From an uncultured Clostridium sp. (GTDB lineage: Bacteria > Bacillota > Clostridia > TANB77 > CAG-508): a stretch of 6,360 nucleotides of DNA. This document shows, piece after piece, positions 1-6,355 of the stretch (positions within the stretch are counted from its first letter, which is position 1; each line of letters starts with the position of its first letter). The stretch is taken from assembly GCA_947426875.1 (NCBI GenBank), contig CANEFU010000070.1:1-6360 (forward strand), given 5' to 3'. A program made the position numbers and the translations under genes. Under the pieces are notes generated by a model that worked only from the letters and a program-made list of their open reading frames with translations, made no database searches and was not told the origin of the DNA.

Positions 1-191
1 GTTCTGTTCGTGTGCTTTCTTTTTTTGATTGAGCTTGTGTTTGTTAGTTTTTGGTATTCTATGCTGGGGTGGTTTCTTTTTTTTTGATTCGTTTGGTTTT
101 GGTTTTTTTTTTTGTTTTCTTTTCCTTTATTAATAATTTTTTGTCTTTCGTGTTATTTTCAAAAACCTCGAAACTTGAAACACACGAAGCC
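1..191. other. G+T-rich low-complexity stretch with no supported gene
   Basis: Bases 1-120 contain only 6 A and 10 C on the + strand, against 76 T and 28 G, with T-runs of 7 to 11 bases. From about 150 the composition returns to normal for the window. A + strand open frame from a TTG at 51 to 239 gives a very Phe/Leu/Val-rich peptide, as any T-rich DNA would. It has no ribosome binding site and runs through the dapF promoter, so I do not call it. On the - strand the same bases read as Lys-rich frames, two of which stay open to the window edge, but I see no ATG and no ribosome binding site. It may be the tail of an upstream intergenic region or terminator zone. I assign no function. Confidence 0.5.
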
Positions 192-220
192 TTTACAAAA
201 AAAATGACATATGATAAAAT
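192..220 (+). promoter_or_regulatory. Predicted sigma-A-type promoter of dapF-dapL
   Basis: The -35 hexamer TTTACA (192-197) matches TTGACA at 5 of 6 positions. The -10 hexamer TAAAAT (215-220) matches TATAAT at 5 of 6. The spacer is exactly 17 bp. Transcription would start near 226-228, giving a leader of about 55 nt before the dapF start. No other promoter of this quality is seen between 120 and 281. The call rests on sequence match only. Confidence 0.6.
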
Positions 221-223
221 AGC

Positions 224-255
224 AACCAATGAGATATAACTATATTTTATTGGTT
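224..255 (+). promoter_or_regulatory. Stem-loop in the dapF 5' leader
   Basis: Bases 224-236 pair with 243-255 in a 13-bp stem with two G-U pairs (231/248 and 233/246) around the 6-nt loop 237-242. It starts at or within a few bases of the predicted transcription start and ends 14 nt before the Shine-Dalgarno GAGGTGG (270-276). It is not followed by a T-run, so it is not an intrinsic terminator. A 5'-end hairpin could stabilise the mRNA or be a protein or RNA control site. It is too simple to match any riboswitch class I know, including the lysine riboswitch. Confidence 0.4.
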
Positions 256-281
256 AGTAATACCTAAAAGAGGTGGAAAAA

Positions 282-1128
282 ATGATAAAATTTACAAAAA
301 TGCATGGGCTAGGGAATGATTATGTTTATGTGGATGCCATCCACCAAAAGATAGAAAATGAATCATCTCTAGCTCAATTTGTTAGTGACAGACACTTTGG
401 AGTTGGCTCAGATGGGCTAATTTTGATATGTGAAAGTGATATGGCAGATTTTAAAATGAGAATGTTCAATAGTGATGGAAGCGAAGCAGAAATGTGTGGC
501 AATGGAATTCGTTGTGTTGGGAAATTTGTGTATGATAAAGGATTAACAGACAAAACCATAGTTAGTATTGAAACATTAGCTGGTATTAAAATTTTAAAAC
601 TAAATGTAAAAGAAGGAAAAGTAGAAACTGTCAGAGTCGATATGGGAGAGCCAGTGTTAGCACCTGAAAAAATACCAGTCATGGCAATCGAAGAACCAGT
701 ACAAAACTTAAAAGTAAAAGCGCTTGACGAAGAATTTACATTTACCTGTGTATCAATGGGAAATCCGCATGCTATCACAGTAGTAGAAGATACGGAAAAT
801 TTTGAAGTAGAAAGGTATGGAAAAATATTAGAAATAGCGTCTGTATTTCCGAACAAGACCAATGTAGAATTTGTTGAAATTATAGACAAAGAGCATGTAA
901 AAATGAGAGTTTGGGAAAGAGGCTCTGGAGAAACATTAGCCTGTGGAACAGGTGCATGTGCTACTGCTGTTGCTTGCAGTTTAAATGAGTTAACTAATAG
1001 ACATGTATACATAGAATTATTGCGGTGGAATGTTGGAAATTGAATGGAATAGAGAAGATAATCATGTTTATATGACAGGTCCAGCAGTTACCGTTTTTGA
1101 AGGAGAGGGATTAGAAAATAGGGATTAA
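282..1128 (+). CDS. dapF: Diaminopimelate epimerase, with a +1 frameshift near the 3' end
   Basis: This cytoplasmic, cofactor-independent epimerase converts LL-diaminopimelate to meso-diaminopimelate for peptidoglycan cross-links and lysine. Numbered from ATG 282, the N-terminal half shows HGLGND (8-13) and MCGNGIRC with the first catalytic cysteine, C72. The C-terminal half shows GNPHAI (160-165) and ERGSGETLACGTGACA (212-226) with the second catalytic cysteine, C221. The ATG at 282 is preferred over the in-frame GTG at 273 because that GTG lies inside the Shine-Dalgarno GAGGTGG (270-276). The uninterrupted frame stops at 1041-1043. Removing one base (C1023) restores 34 more residues to TAA at 1126-1128, including the family-typical end GGMLEIEW...MTGPAVTVFEGE, for 281 aa in total, a normal family length. 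As written, the product is truncated after residue 247 plus a short out-of-frame tail. Both active-site cysteines remain, but the last strand of the C-terminal domain is lost. It sits 27 nt before dapL. Confidence 0.93.
1020..1026 (+). other. Frameshift site in dapF (one extra base, likely C1023)
   Basis: The frame reads ...ELL up to 1022 and continues as GGMLEIEW from 1024. Both sides fit DapF, so the break is one surplus base at or next to 1023. It is not in a homopolymer, and there is no obvious slippery heptamer. It could be a sequencing or assembly error, or a real recent mutation. Confidence 0.85.
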
Positions 1129-1155
1129 ATCTCTACCATAAAAAGGAGGATAAAA

Positions 1156-2355
1156 ATGAGTTTAATTAATGAGAATTTTTTGGAATTACAAGATAGCTAC
1201 TTATTTTCCAATATAGCAAAAAAAGTAGCTAAATATACACAAGAAAATCCAGACAAAATGATTATAAAATTAGGGATAGGAGATGTAACCAAACCAATTG
1301 TTCCAGCTTGTTTAGAAGCTATGCATAAAGCAGTGGATGAAATTGGAACAGCAGACGGTTTTAAAGGATATGGACCAGAACAAGGTTATGAGTTCTTAAG
1401 AAAAGCAATTGTAGAGAACGATTATAAAGCAAGAGGAGTGGAAATACAACAAGACGAGATTTTTGTTTCAGATGGAGCAAAATGTGATTGTGGTAATATT
1501 GTAGATATTTTTGCCCAAAATAATAAAGTTGCGATAACAGACCCTGTATATCCAGTATATTTAGATACCAATATCATGTCAGGAAGAAGTATTACTTACT
1601 TACCAGTAACAGCAGAAAATAATTTTATTCCAGAATTACCAAAGGAAAAAGTCGATATGATTTATCTATGTTTTCCAAACAATCCAACAGGTACAGTACT
1701 AAATAAAGAAAACTTGAAAAAATGGGTAGACTATGCGAGAGAAAATCAATCTGTAATCTTATATGATGCCGCTTATGAAGCATTTATTACAGAAGAAGAT
1801 ATACCACATAGCATTTATGAAATAGAAGGAGCAAAAGAAGTTGCTATTGAATTCAAGAGTTATTCTAAAACAGCAGGATTTACAGGAGTAAGATGTGCTT
1901 ATGTAGTCATTCCAAAAGCATTGAAAGGTTACACAAAAGAAGGCAAGGAAATGAGTTTCAATCAATTATGGAATCGAAGAACTTGTACGAAATTTAATGG
2001 CGTATCTTATGTGGTACAAAGAGCAGCAGAAGCAACTTATTCAGAAGAAGGAAAGAAACAAATTAGAGAAAATATCAAGGCATATTTAGAAAATGCAAGA
2101 ATTATTAAAGAAGGATTAGAAGAAGCAGGATTTACCGTATATGGAGGAGTCAATTCACCTTATATTTGGTTAAAAGTACCAGAGGGAATGACATCTTGGC
2201 AATTCTTTGACAAATTATTAGAAGAGGTAAATATCGTAGGAACTCCAGGTAGTGGATTTGGTGCACATGGAGAGGGATATTTTAGATTGACAGCCTTTGG
2301 AACCAAAGAAAATTCAATGGAAGCCATTGAAAGAATCAGAAATTGGAAATGCTAG
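1156..2355 (+). CDS. dapL: LL-diaminopimelate aminotransferase
   Basis: This fold-type I PLP enzyme transfers an amino group from glutamate to tetrahydrodipicolinate, giving LL-diaminopimelate in one step and bypassing the succinyl or acetyl routes. The 399-aa length is typical of the family. Visible landmarks are the N-terminal LGIGDVTKP (39-47), the substrate-loop region GFKGYGPEQGY (68-78), SDGAKCD (105-111), PNNPTGT (174-180), YDAAYEAF (203-210), the Schiff-base lysine K238 in SYSKTAGFTGVRC, and the carboxylate-binding arginine R377 in YFRLTAFG. The combination of SDGAK and YDAAYEAF favours DapL over generic aspartate aminotransferases. The start is set by a strong AAGGAGGA (1143-1150) 5 nt upstream. 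It lies 27 nt after the repaired dapF stop and is presumably co-transcribed with it. Its product is the substrate of DapF, so the two genes cover adjacent steps. An intrinsic terminator follows directly. The frame is intact. Confidence 0.95.
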   Translation: MSLINENFLELQDSYLFSNIAKKVAKYTQENPDKMIIKLGIGDVTKPIVPACLEAMHKAVDEIGTADGFKGYGPEQGYEFLRKAIVENDYKARGVEIQQDEIFVSDGAKCDCGNIVDIFAQNNKVAITDPVYPVYLDTNIMSGRSITYLPVTAENNFIPELPKEKVDMIYLCFPNNPTGTVLNKENLKKWVDYARENQSVILYDAAYEAFITEEDIPHSIYEIEGAKEVAIEFKSYSKTAGFTGVRCAYVVIPKALKGYTKEGKEMSFNQLWNRRTCTKFNGVSYVVQRAAEATYSEEGKKQIRENIKAYLENARIIKEGLEEAGFTVYGGVNSPYIWLKVPEGMTSWQFFDKLLEEVNIVGTPGSGFGAHGEGYFRLTAFGTKENSMEAIERIRNWKC

Positions 2356-2368
2356 AATAAAAGGATAG

Positions 2369-2410
2369 AGAAAGAAGGAACAGAAAAAGAAATGTTCCTT
2401 CTTTCTTTTT
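2369..2410 (+). terminator. Intrinsic terminator after dapL
   Basis: A perfect 14-bp inverted repeat (2369-2382 with 2393-2406) flanks a 10-nt loop and runs into a TTTTT tract (2406-2410). It begins 14 nt after the dapL stop, closing the dapF-dapL unit and separating it from the surface cassette downstream. Confidence 0.9.
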
Positions 2411-2470
2411 AAAAAACTGTCAATCGTCAAAATTATGTAAAAAAGAGAATAGTAAAAACAGAAAAAATCC

Positions 2471-2499
2471 TTGTAAATACTTTTTCCTAAAAATATAAT
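2471..2499 (+). promoter_or_regulatory. Predicted upstream promoter (P1) of the surface cassette
   Basis: TTGTAA (2471-2476, 4 of 6 to TTGACA) is separated by 17 bp from a perfect TATAAT (2494-2499). The start point would be near 2506. It lies just upstream of the duplicated block and has no counterpart before the second copy at 6280. Confidence 0.5.
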
Positions 2500-2572
2500 A
2501 AAGAAAAAATGAATAAATTTTAAAAACTATTGAAAAAATAGGAATAGTTATGGTATAAGTAAAATAGTAAAT
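2497..2572 (+). repeat. 76-bp direct repeat, copy 1, carrying a promoter
   Basis: This block is repeated at 6280-6355 with 73 of 76 identical bases and no gaps. The differences are at 2506, 2542 and 2553. Identity stops sharply at both ends (2496 and 2573). The block is not coding. It holds a -35/-10 pair and a 7-bp inverted repeat overlapping the -35. Copy 1 ends about 50 nt before the start codon of the prepilin-leader gene. Confidence 0.9.
2530..2559 (+). promoter_or_regulatory. Promoter (P2) inside repeat copy 1, with possible operator
   Basis: TTGAAA (2530-2535) is followed after 18 bp by TATAAG (2554-2559), preceded by TGG as an extended -10. An inverted repeat AACTATT (2525-2531) / AATAGTT (2543-2549) overlaps the -35 and the spacer, a usual place for a repressor site. 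Both hexamers and both arms are identical in the second copy, and the TGn is kept (TGG here, TGA there). Confidence 0.6.
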
Positions 2573-2624
2573 GCGTAGCAACAACATTACATAAAATACC
2601 AAAACAAAAGAAAGGGAAAATAAA

Positions 2625-3615
2625 ATGGAAAAACAAACGTTAACAAAGCAAAGAGGAAATAGACGGAATTACGCTAATTGCATTAGTAATCACAATCATC
2701 GTATTATTAATACTAGCAGGAATAAGCATTGCAATCTTGACAGGAAAAAATGGAATATTAACAAAAGCTGAAAATAGCAAAGAAGAAACCAATCGTGAGA
2801 CAGCAAGAGAAAAGCTACATGTAGTATTAATAGATATTCAAATTGATAAAATCTCAAAAGGAGAAGCTATTATTTTAAATGACGATTTAGCACAATTAAT
2901 AGAGAGTTATGCTGATATTACTAGTGCAAAGTTTACCAGAGATATAATTGAAACCGTTGTAGATGGCTATACTTTTGAAGTGAATGGAAAATTAGGAATT
3001 GAGGACAAGAAAGAAATTATAAAAGTAGAGCCAGAAAATTTGAATGATTGGGAATACGATTTAGAAGAAATACCAGGTTATGCCGTTATAACAAAATATA
3101 AAGGAGAGCCTAAACAAGAACTAATCATCCCTAATTATATAAATGGAGTTCCTGTAAAAAAAATACAAAGAGGACAACCTGATAAAATAGATAAGGATGG
3201 AAAACAACAATGGTTTTCAAATTATAATATTTTTGATAACAAATTATGTGAATATGAAGGTGTCGGAACAGGTGCTGGTTACTGGAAACAATTGGATATA
3301 ACATCAATCATTATTTCAGATGGAATAGAAATTATTGGAGAAGAATGCTTTAAGGATATGCCTAACCTAGAAAGTGTTAGCATCCCTAAAAGTGTTAATG
3401 AAATTTGTTCTCGTGCTTTTGAGTGTAATTTGGAAAAAAATGTAAGAGACAATTTTACGTTAAATATTCCTAGAACTGTGAAAATAATGGAAGATAATAT
3501 ATGTGGAAAGAATGATATATTAAATATAGAATATGAGCAAACAGAGATTCCTATGGAATGGATGACTTACTGGCTTGACTGGATAAAAGAAGTTAATTAT
3601 GGAGTTAAAATGTAA
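2625..3615 (+). CDS. Prepilin-leader surface protein with BspA-like leucine-rich repeats, frameshifted near the start
   Basis: I read this as an exported or surface protein of about 329 aa. The likely start is ATG 2625, 8 nt after AAAGGG (2611-2616). Its frame then departs from the coding frame, which is open only after a TAA at 2639-2641 and has no ATG, GTG or TTG before TTG 2737. Removing one A from 2657-2659 joins them. Residues 1-13 are then polar and Lys/Arg-containing, followed by GITLIALVITIIVLLILAG and on to 37, a type IV prepilin-like leader helix, although the usual +5 glutamate is absent. After a helical stretch with ENSKEETNRETAREK come LRR_5/BspA-type strands such as LIIPNYINGVPVKKI (about 166-180) and a repeat pair at about 224-268 with IEIIGEECF and SIPKSVNEICSRAF. 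The family is linked to surface display and binding. The specific ligand is unknown. It is the first gene of a three-gene unit, with 8 nt between its stop and the next start. If initiation really used TTG 2737, the leader would be lost. Confidence 0.75.
2657..2659 (+). other. Frameshift site in the prepilin-leader gene (AAA, probably one A too many)
   Basis: With AA instead of AAA, the frame from ATG 2625 reads ...KQRGIDGITLIALV and stays open to 3615 (990 coding bases, divisible by three). The run is only three bases long, which makes polymerase slippage or phase variation weak explanations. The exact base cannot be fixed from one sequence, since other +1 events nearby would also restore the frame. 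Confidence 0.7.
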
Positions 3616-3623
3616 ATAGAAAA

Positions 3624-5402
3624 ATGAAATTAGTAATAATAATTATAATAATAGCTTCCTTTTTAGCTATTAAACTGAATAAAAAGATAGAACAAGTAAT
3701 ACCAGTAACTGTTATGGGAATGGTATTATTTGTATATACCTTTGGATTATTTGAAAAATTGAATATAGGAATAATAACTATCAAAGTAATGGCTATCGTA
3801 TTAGCCATTTATTTAATAAGTCGAATCATAATGGAAATAAAGAGAAAACAAATAAAATCCATGATAGCAAAAATAATAACACCAGGCTTTATAATTTATG
3901 TAATAATGTATCTATTGTTTAGTTATGTCAATAGGAATAGCCTATTTATCCATCATGATGAATTTAGCCATTGGGGATTAATGATAAAAAACATGTATCA
4001 GAATGCTTCTTTTGCTACAAATGAATATTCTATAATACAGTTTAATGAGTATCCTCCATTTACAGCGGTATTTCAATATATGTTATTATTATGCCAAGGA
4101 GAATATGCGGAAAGTACAGTAATAGTAGCATCTAATCTACTATACTTATCAATGATTATAGTAGTTTATCAAAACATAGAATGGAATAAGAATATAAAAA
4201 TGTTATTCATATATATTCCGATTACTTTATTTTTGCCAATGATGTTTTATCTAGACTTTTATAAAAATATTCTAGTGGATGGTTTATTAGGGGTTTTTGT
4301 ATTTTTCATTCTTTACACATGGTTTACAGGAAAGGAATCACTAAGAAGCATAAACATGCTATTGGGAGTATCTTCATTAGTACTTATAAAAGCATCAGGA
4401 ATAGGGTTAAGCATAATGGTAATTATTATTATATTAGGTGATATTATAATAAATAGAAAAGAAGAGCAAAAACAATTAATAACAATTGTTTTTGCTATGA
4501 TAGTAATTTTAATCTGTACAATGTCTTGGAAAATAAAAATGGAAAATGCACATAAACAGTGGGATATACAACAAGAAAGAACGATTCAAATAAAAGAAAA
4601 TACAGATATTATAAAAAGATTTATACAGTCACTATTTTCTGGAAATGTCATAACAGACAAAAAAATAACAGTAGCTTGTATTTTTTTGTTATTAATAGCA
4701 CATTTAATTTATGCAATAAAACAAAGAAGAAAAATAGGTAAAAGATATCTATATTATTCAATTAGTTTAATAATGGCAATAATAGTATATACTCTAATGT
4801 TATTGTTAACGTACTTATTTGTTATACCAAAAGAAGAAGCATTACAAATTGTTTGTTTTGATAGATATATAAATACAATTATAATGGCTGTTATAATGTT
4901 TCACTCTTATCTATTTATAGAAAAACAGAAAAATTTAAAATGGGATAGTATTCTAATAGGACTTTGTATTTTAGTAACGATATTACCAGTCAATTCCATT
5001 ATGAAGAAATGTTTTGACAACAAAAGGGAAAGAACCATGGAAATAGAAGAAAGAAAGAGCAACATGCAAATGGTACAATACAAAAATGTAATAAACAAAG
5101 AAGCAAGGATATATTATCTTACTAACCAAGGGCAGAATATGTCAAAAGTTTTAAATATGGCTAGGTACGATATGTTACCATCAAAAATTACTAATATCAA
5201 TGGTATGGAATTAAACATTAAAAAATTGAAAGGAATACTAACAAATGGAAATTATACTTATTTATATATTTCAAAAATAGATGATAACATAAAAAAACAA
5301 TTAAAAGAAGTGTTATACGAAAAGATAGAAGAAGAAACTATGTATGAAATAAATAAAAAACAATCGCAAGAAATCCAGTTAGTAAAAGTAGAAAACGAAT
5401 GA
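3624..5402 (+). CDS. Multi-pass membrane protein, probable GT-C-type glycosyltransferase
   Basis: The 592-aa protein has about 12-14 predicted membrane helices between residues 2 and 459, then a soluble C-terminal domain of about 130 residues starting with a charged stretch (DNKRERTMEIEERK). The layout resembles GT-C enzymes, which transfer sugars from polyprenyl-phosphate carriers on the outer face of the membrane. After the fourth helix the likely external loop has HHDEFSHWG (110-118) with the acidic pair D112/E113, in the place where GT-C enzymes keep catalytic acidic residues. It is followed by FNEYPPFTAVF (140-150), recalling the PP motif of GT39-like proteins, and by FDRYIN (412-417). 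Overall similarity cannot be tested here, so a flippase-like or other envelope protein remains possible. No strong ribosome binding site precedes ATG 3624. It starts 8 nt after the previous stop, suggesting translational coupling. It overlaps the GT2 gene by ATGA, and that pairing is the best support for the role. Confidence 0.6.
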   Translation: MKLVIIIIIIASFLAIKLNKKIEQVIPVTVMGMVLFVYTFGLFEKLNIGIITIKVMAIVLAIYLISRIIMEIKRKQIKSMIAKIITPGFIIYVIMYLLFSYVNRNSLFIHHDEFSHWGLMIKNMYQNASFATNEYSIIQFNEYPPFTAVFQYMLLLCQGEYAESTVIVASNLLYLSMIIVVYQNIEWNKNIKMLFIYIPITLFLPMMFYLDFYKNILVDGLLGVFVFFILYTWFTGKESLRSINMLLGVSSLVLIKASGIGLSIMVIIIILGDIIINRKEEQKQLITIVFAMIVILICTMSWKIKMENAHKQWDIQQERTIQIKENTDIIKRFIQSLFSGNVITDKKITVACIFLLLIAHLIYAIKQRRKIGKRYLYYSISLIMAIIVYTLMLLLTYLFVIPKEEALQIVCFDRYINTIIMAVIMFHSYLFIEKQKNLKWDSILIGLCILVTILPVNSIMKKCFDNKRERTMEIEERKSNMQMVQYKNVINKEARIYYLTNQGQNMSKVLNMARYDMLPSKITNINGMELNIKKLKGILTNGNYTYLYISKIDDNIKKQLKEVLYEKIEEETMYEINKKQSQEIQLVKVENE

Positions 5403-6091
5403 ATGAAATAGCAATTATTATACCAGCCTATAATCCAAATAAAACATTAGTAACACTTGTAAGACAGTTAAAAGCTAAAGGATACACAACAATTATAGTG
5501 ATAAATGATGGTTCAAGATATGAATGTGAAAAGTATTTTTTAGAAATCAAAAATGATATTAATCTACTAGAGAATAGCACAAATCAGGGAAAAGGAGAAT
5601 CCTTAAAAAGAGGTTTCCAATATATATTAGAGAAGAAATTAAAAGTAAAAGGAGTAATAACAGTTGATTCGGATGGACAACACAAGATAGAAGATATTGA
5701 AAAAGTCAAAAACCGATTTTTAAAAAATAGAAACAGTGTCGTATTGGGAGAAAGAAATTTTAATAAAAGGAATACACCTTTAAAAAACAGATTGGGAAAT
5801 AAAGTAGCTTCTAAATGGTTACAATTAAAAATGGGAGTAGAATTAAAAGATACACAAACAGGTCTAAGAGCAATTCCAATGGAATGTTTAGGAGAATTAG
5901 TAAAAATAAAAGGAAAAAGATATGAATATGAAATGAATATGTTGTTTTATTGGATTACAACAAAGAGAAACATAGTAACAGAAGAAATTCGTGCTATTTA
6001 TAGTAAACATCAAAAAGGCCATTTTAGAACGATACGAGATGCTATTAAGATTATAACAGTGACAAAAATAAAAAAGATAAGTAACGAATGA
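5399..6091 (+). CDS. Family 2 glycosyltransferase, polyprenyl-phosphate sugar synthase (DPM1-like)
   Basis: A 230-aa GT-A fold enzyme that probably transfers a hexose from a nucleotide sugar to a polyprenyl phosphate at the inner face of the membrane. Motifs appear in family order: IIPAYNP (7-13), VINDGS (34-39), NQGKGESLKRGF (62-73), the metal- and donor-binding DSDGQH (90-95), GERNF (117-121), DTQTGLRA (151-158, strongly characteristic of DPM1/GtrB-like enzymes) and RYEYEMN (174-180). The frame is intact. Unlike GtrB-type proteins it has no C-terminal membrane helices; it ends in a Lys-rich tail (KIITVTKIKKISNE) that could lie at the membrane surface. Its start codon shares ATGA with the stop of the membrane protein gene and has no clear ribosome binding site, so its translation is probably coupled. 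The sugar cannot be read from the sequence. Confidence 0.88.
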   Translation: MNEIAIIIPAYNPNKTLVTLVRQLKAKGYTTIIVINDGSRYECEKYFLEIKNDINLLENSTNQGKGESLKRGFQYILEKKLKVKGVITVDSDGQHKIEDIEKVKNRFLKNRNSVVLGERNFNKRNTPLKNRLGNKVASKWLQLKMGVELKDTQTGLRAIPMECLGELVKIKGKRYEYEMNMLFYWITTKRNIVTEEIRAIYSKHQKGHFRTIRDAIKIITVTKIKKISNE

Positions 6092-6113
6092 AATATATTA
6101 ATAAGATATAAAG

Positions 6114-6156
6114 AGAAGGTTTTAGACAAGTAATAGTCTTAAGACTTTCTTTTTTT
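6114..6156 (+). terminator. Intrinsic terminator after the glycosyltransferase gene
   Basis: Bases 6114-6127 pair with 6136-6150 (two G-U pairs and one bulged base) around an 8-nt loop, followed by a seven-T run (6150-6156). It lies 22 nt after the stop of the GT2 gene and marks the end of the three-gene unit. The right arm contains a 10-bp palindrome GTCTTAAGAC (6136-6145) that could fold by itself. Confidence 0.82.
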
Positions 6157-6279
6157 GGTCGGCAAGTATTTTATTTTCAAAAATCTTTTTATTTTATTTA
6201 AAATTAGACGATATAAACCTATAGACATAAGATTTCTTCATTGATTTAAGTTCAATTAGAAACAGAAGAAAATAAAGAA

Positions 6280-6355
6280 AATAAAGAATAAATGAATAAA
6301 TTTTAAAAACTATTGAAAAAATAGTAATAGTTATGATATAAGTAAAATAGTAAAT
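6280..6355 (+). repeat. 76-bp direct repeat, copy 2
   Basis: This matches 2497-2572 at 73 of 76 positions at a constant offset of 3783 bp (differences at 6289, 6325 and 6336). It sits about 120 bp after the terminator at 6114-6156, pointing rightward, so a gene probably begins just beyond the window. Bases 6157-6279 before it are A/T-rich and show no gene or clear signal. Confidence 0.9.
6313..6342 (+). promoter_or_regulatory. Promoter inside repeat copy 2
   Basis: TTGAAA (6313-6318), an 18-bp spacer and TATAAG (6337-6342) with TGA as extended -10 reproduce the P2 promoter of copy 1. The inverted-repeat arms AACTATT (6308-6314) and AATAGTT (6326-6332) are kept unchanged. The gene it would drive is outside the window. 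Confidence 0.55.

Noticed and set aside
1..229. Lys-rich frames on the - strand, one from a possible TTG at 229
   Set aside because: No ATG, no ribosome binding site, and poly-Lys simply reflects the A-runs. I leave it as a composition finding instead of a gene.
51..239. + strand open frame of 62 codons, strongly hydrophobic N-terminal part
   Set aside because: TTG start, no ribosome binding site, and its hydrophobic content is explained by the T-rich DNA. Its end runs through the predicted dapF promoter and the stem-loop.
273..281. GTG at 273 as the dapF start
   Set aside because: The GTG is part of the Shine-Dalgarno GAGGTGG itself. ATG 282 has the right spacing and begins the family-typical N-terminus MIKFTKMHGLGND.
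374..1012. 212-codon open frame on the - strand inside dapF
   Set aside because: It is antisense to a clearly identified enzyme with both catalytic motifs, and its Ser/Thr/Ile-rich product resembles no family I know.
2411..2470. Riboswitch or small RNA gene between the dapL terminator and P1
   Set aside because: The stretch is short and A-rich, with no convincing stem or terminator of its own.
2657..2659. Phase-variable homopolymer switch of the surface gene
   Set aside because: The run is only three A. Known slipping tracts are usually much longer, so an error or a point indel is more likely.
6136..6145. Palindrome GTCTTAAGAC as a restriction or regulator site
   Set aside because: It lies in the right arm of the intrinsic terminator, which already explains the local symmetry.
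2497..6355. Composite transposon or integrative element flanked by the 76-bp repeats
   Set aside because: There is no transposase, integrase, terminal inverted repeat or target duplication, and the repeats are promoter-bearing. A duplicated regulatory module explains them better.
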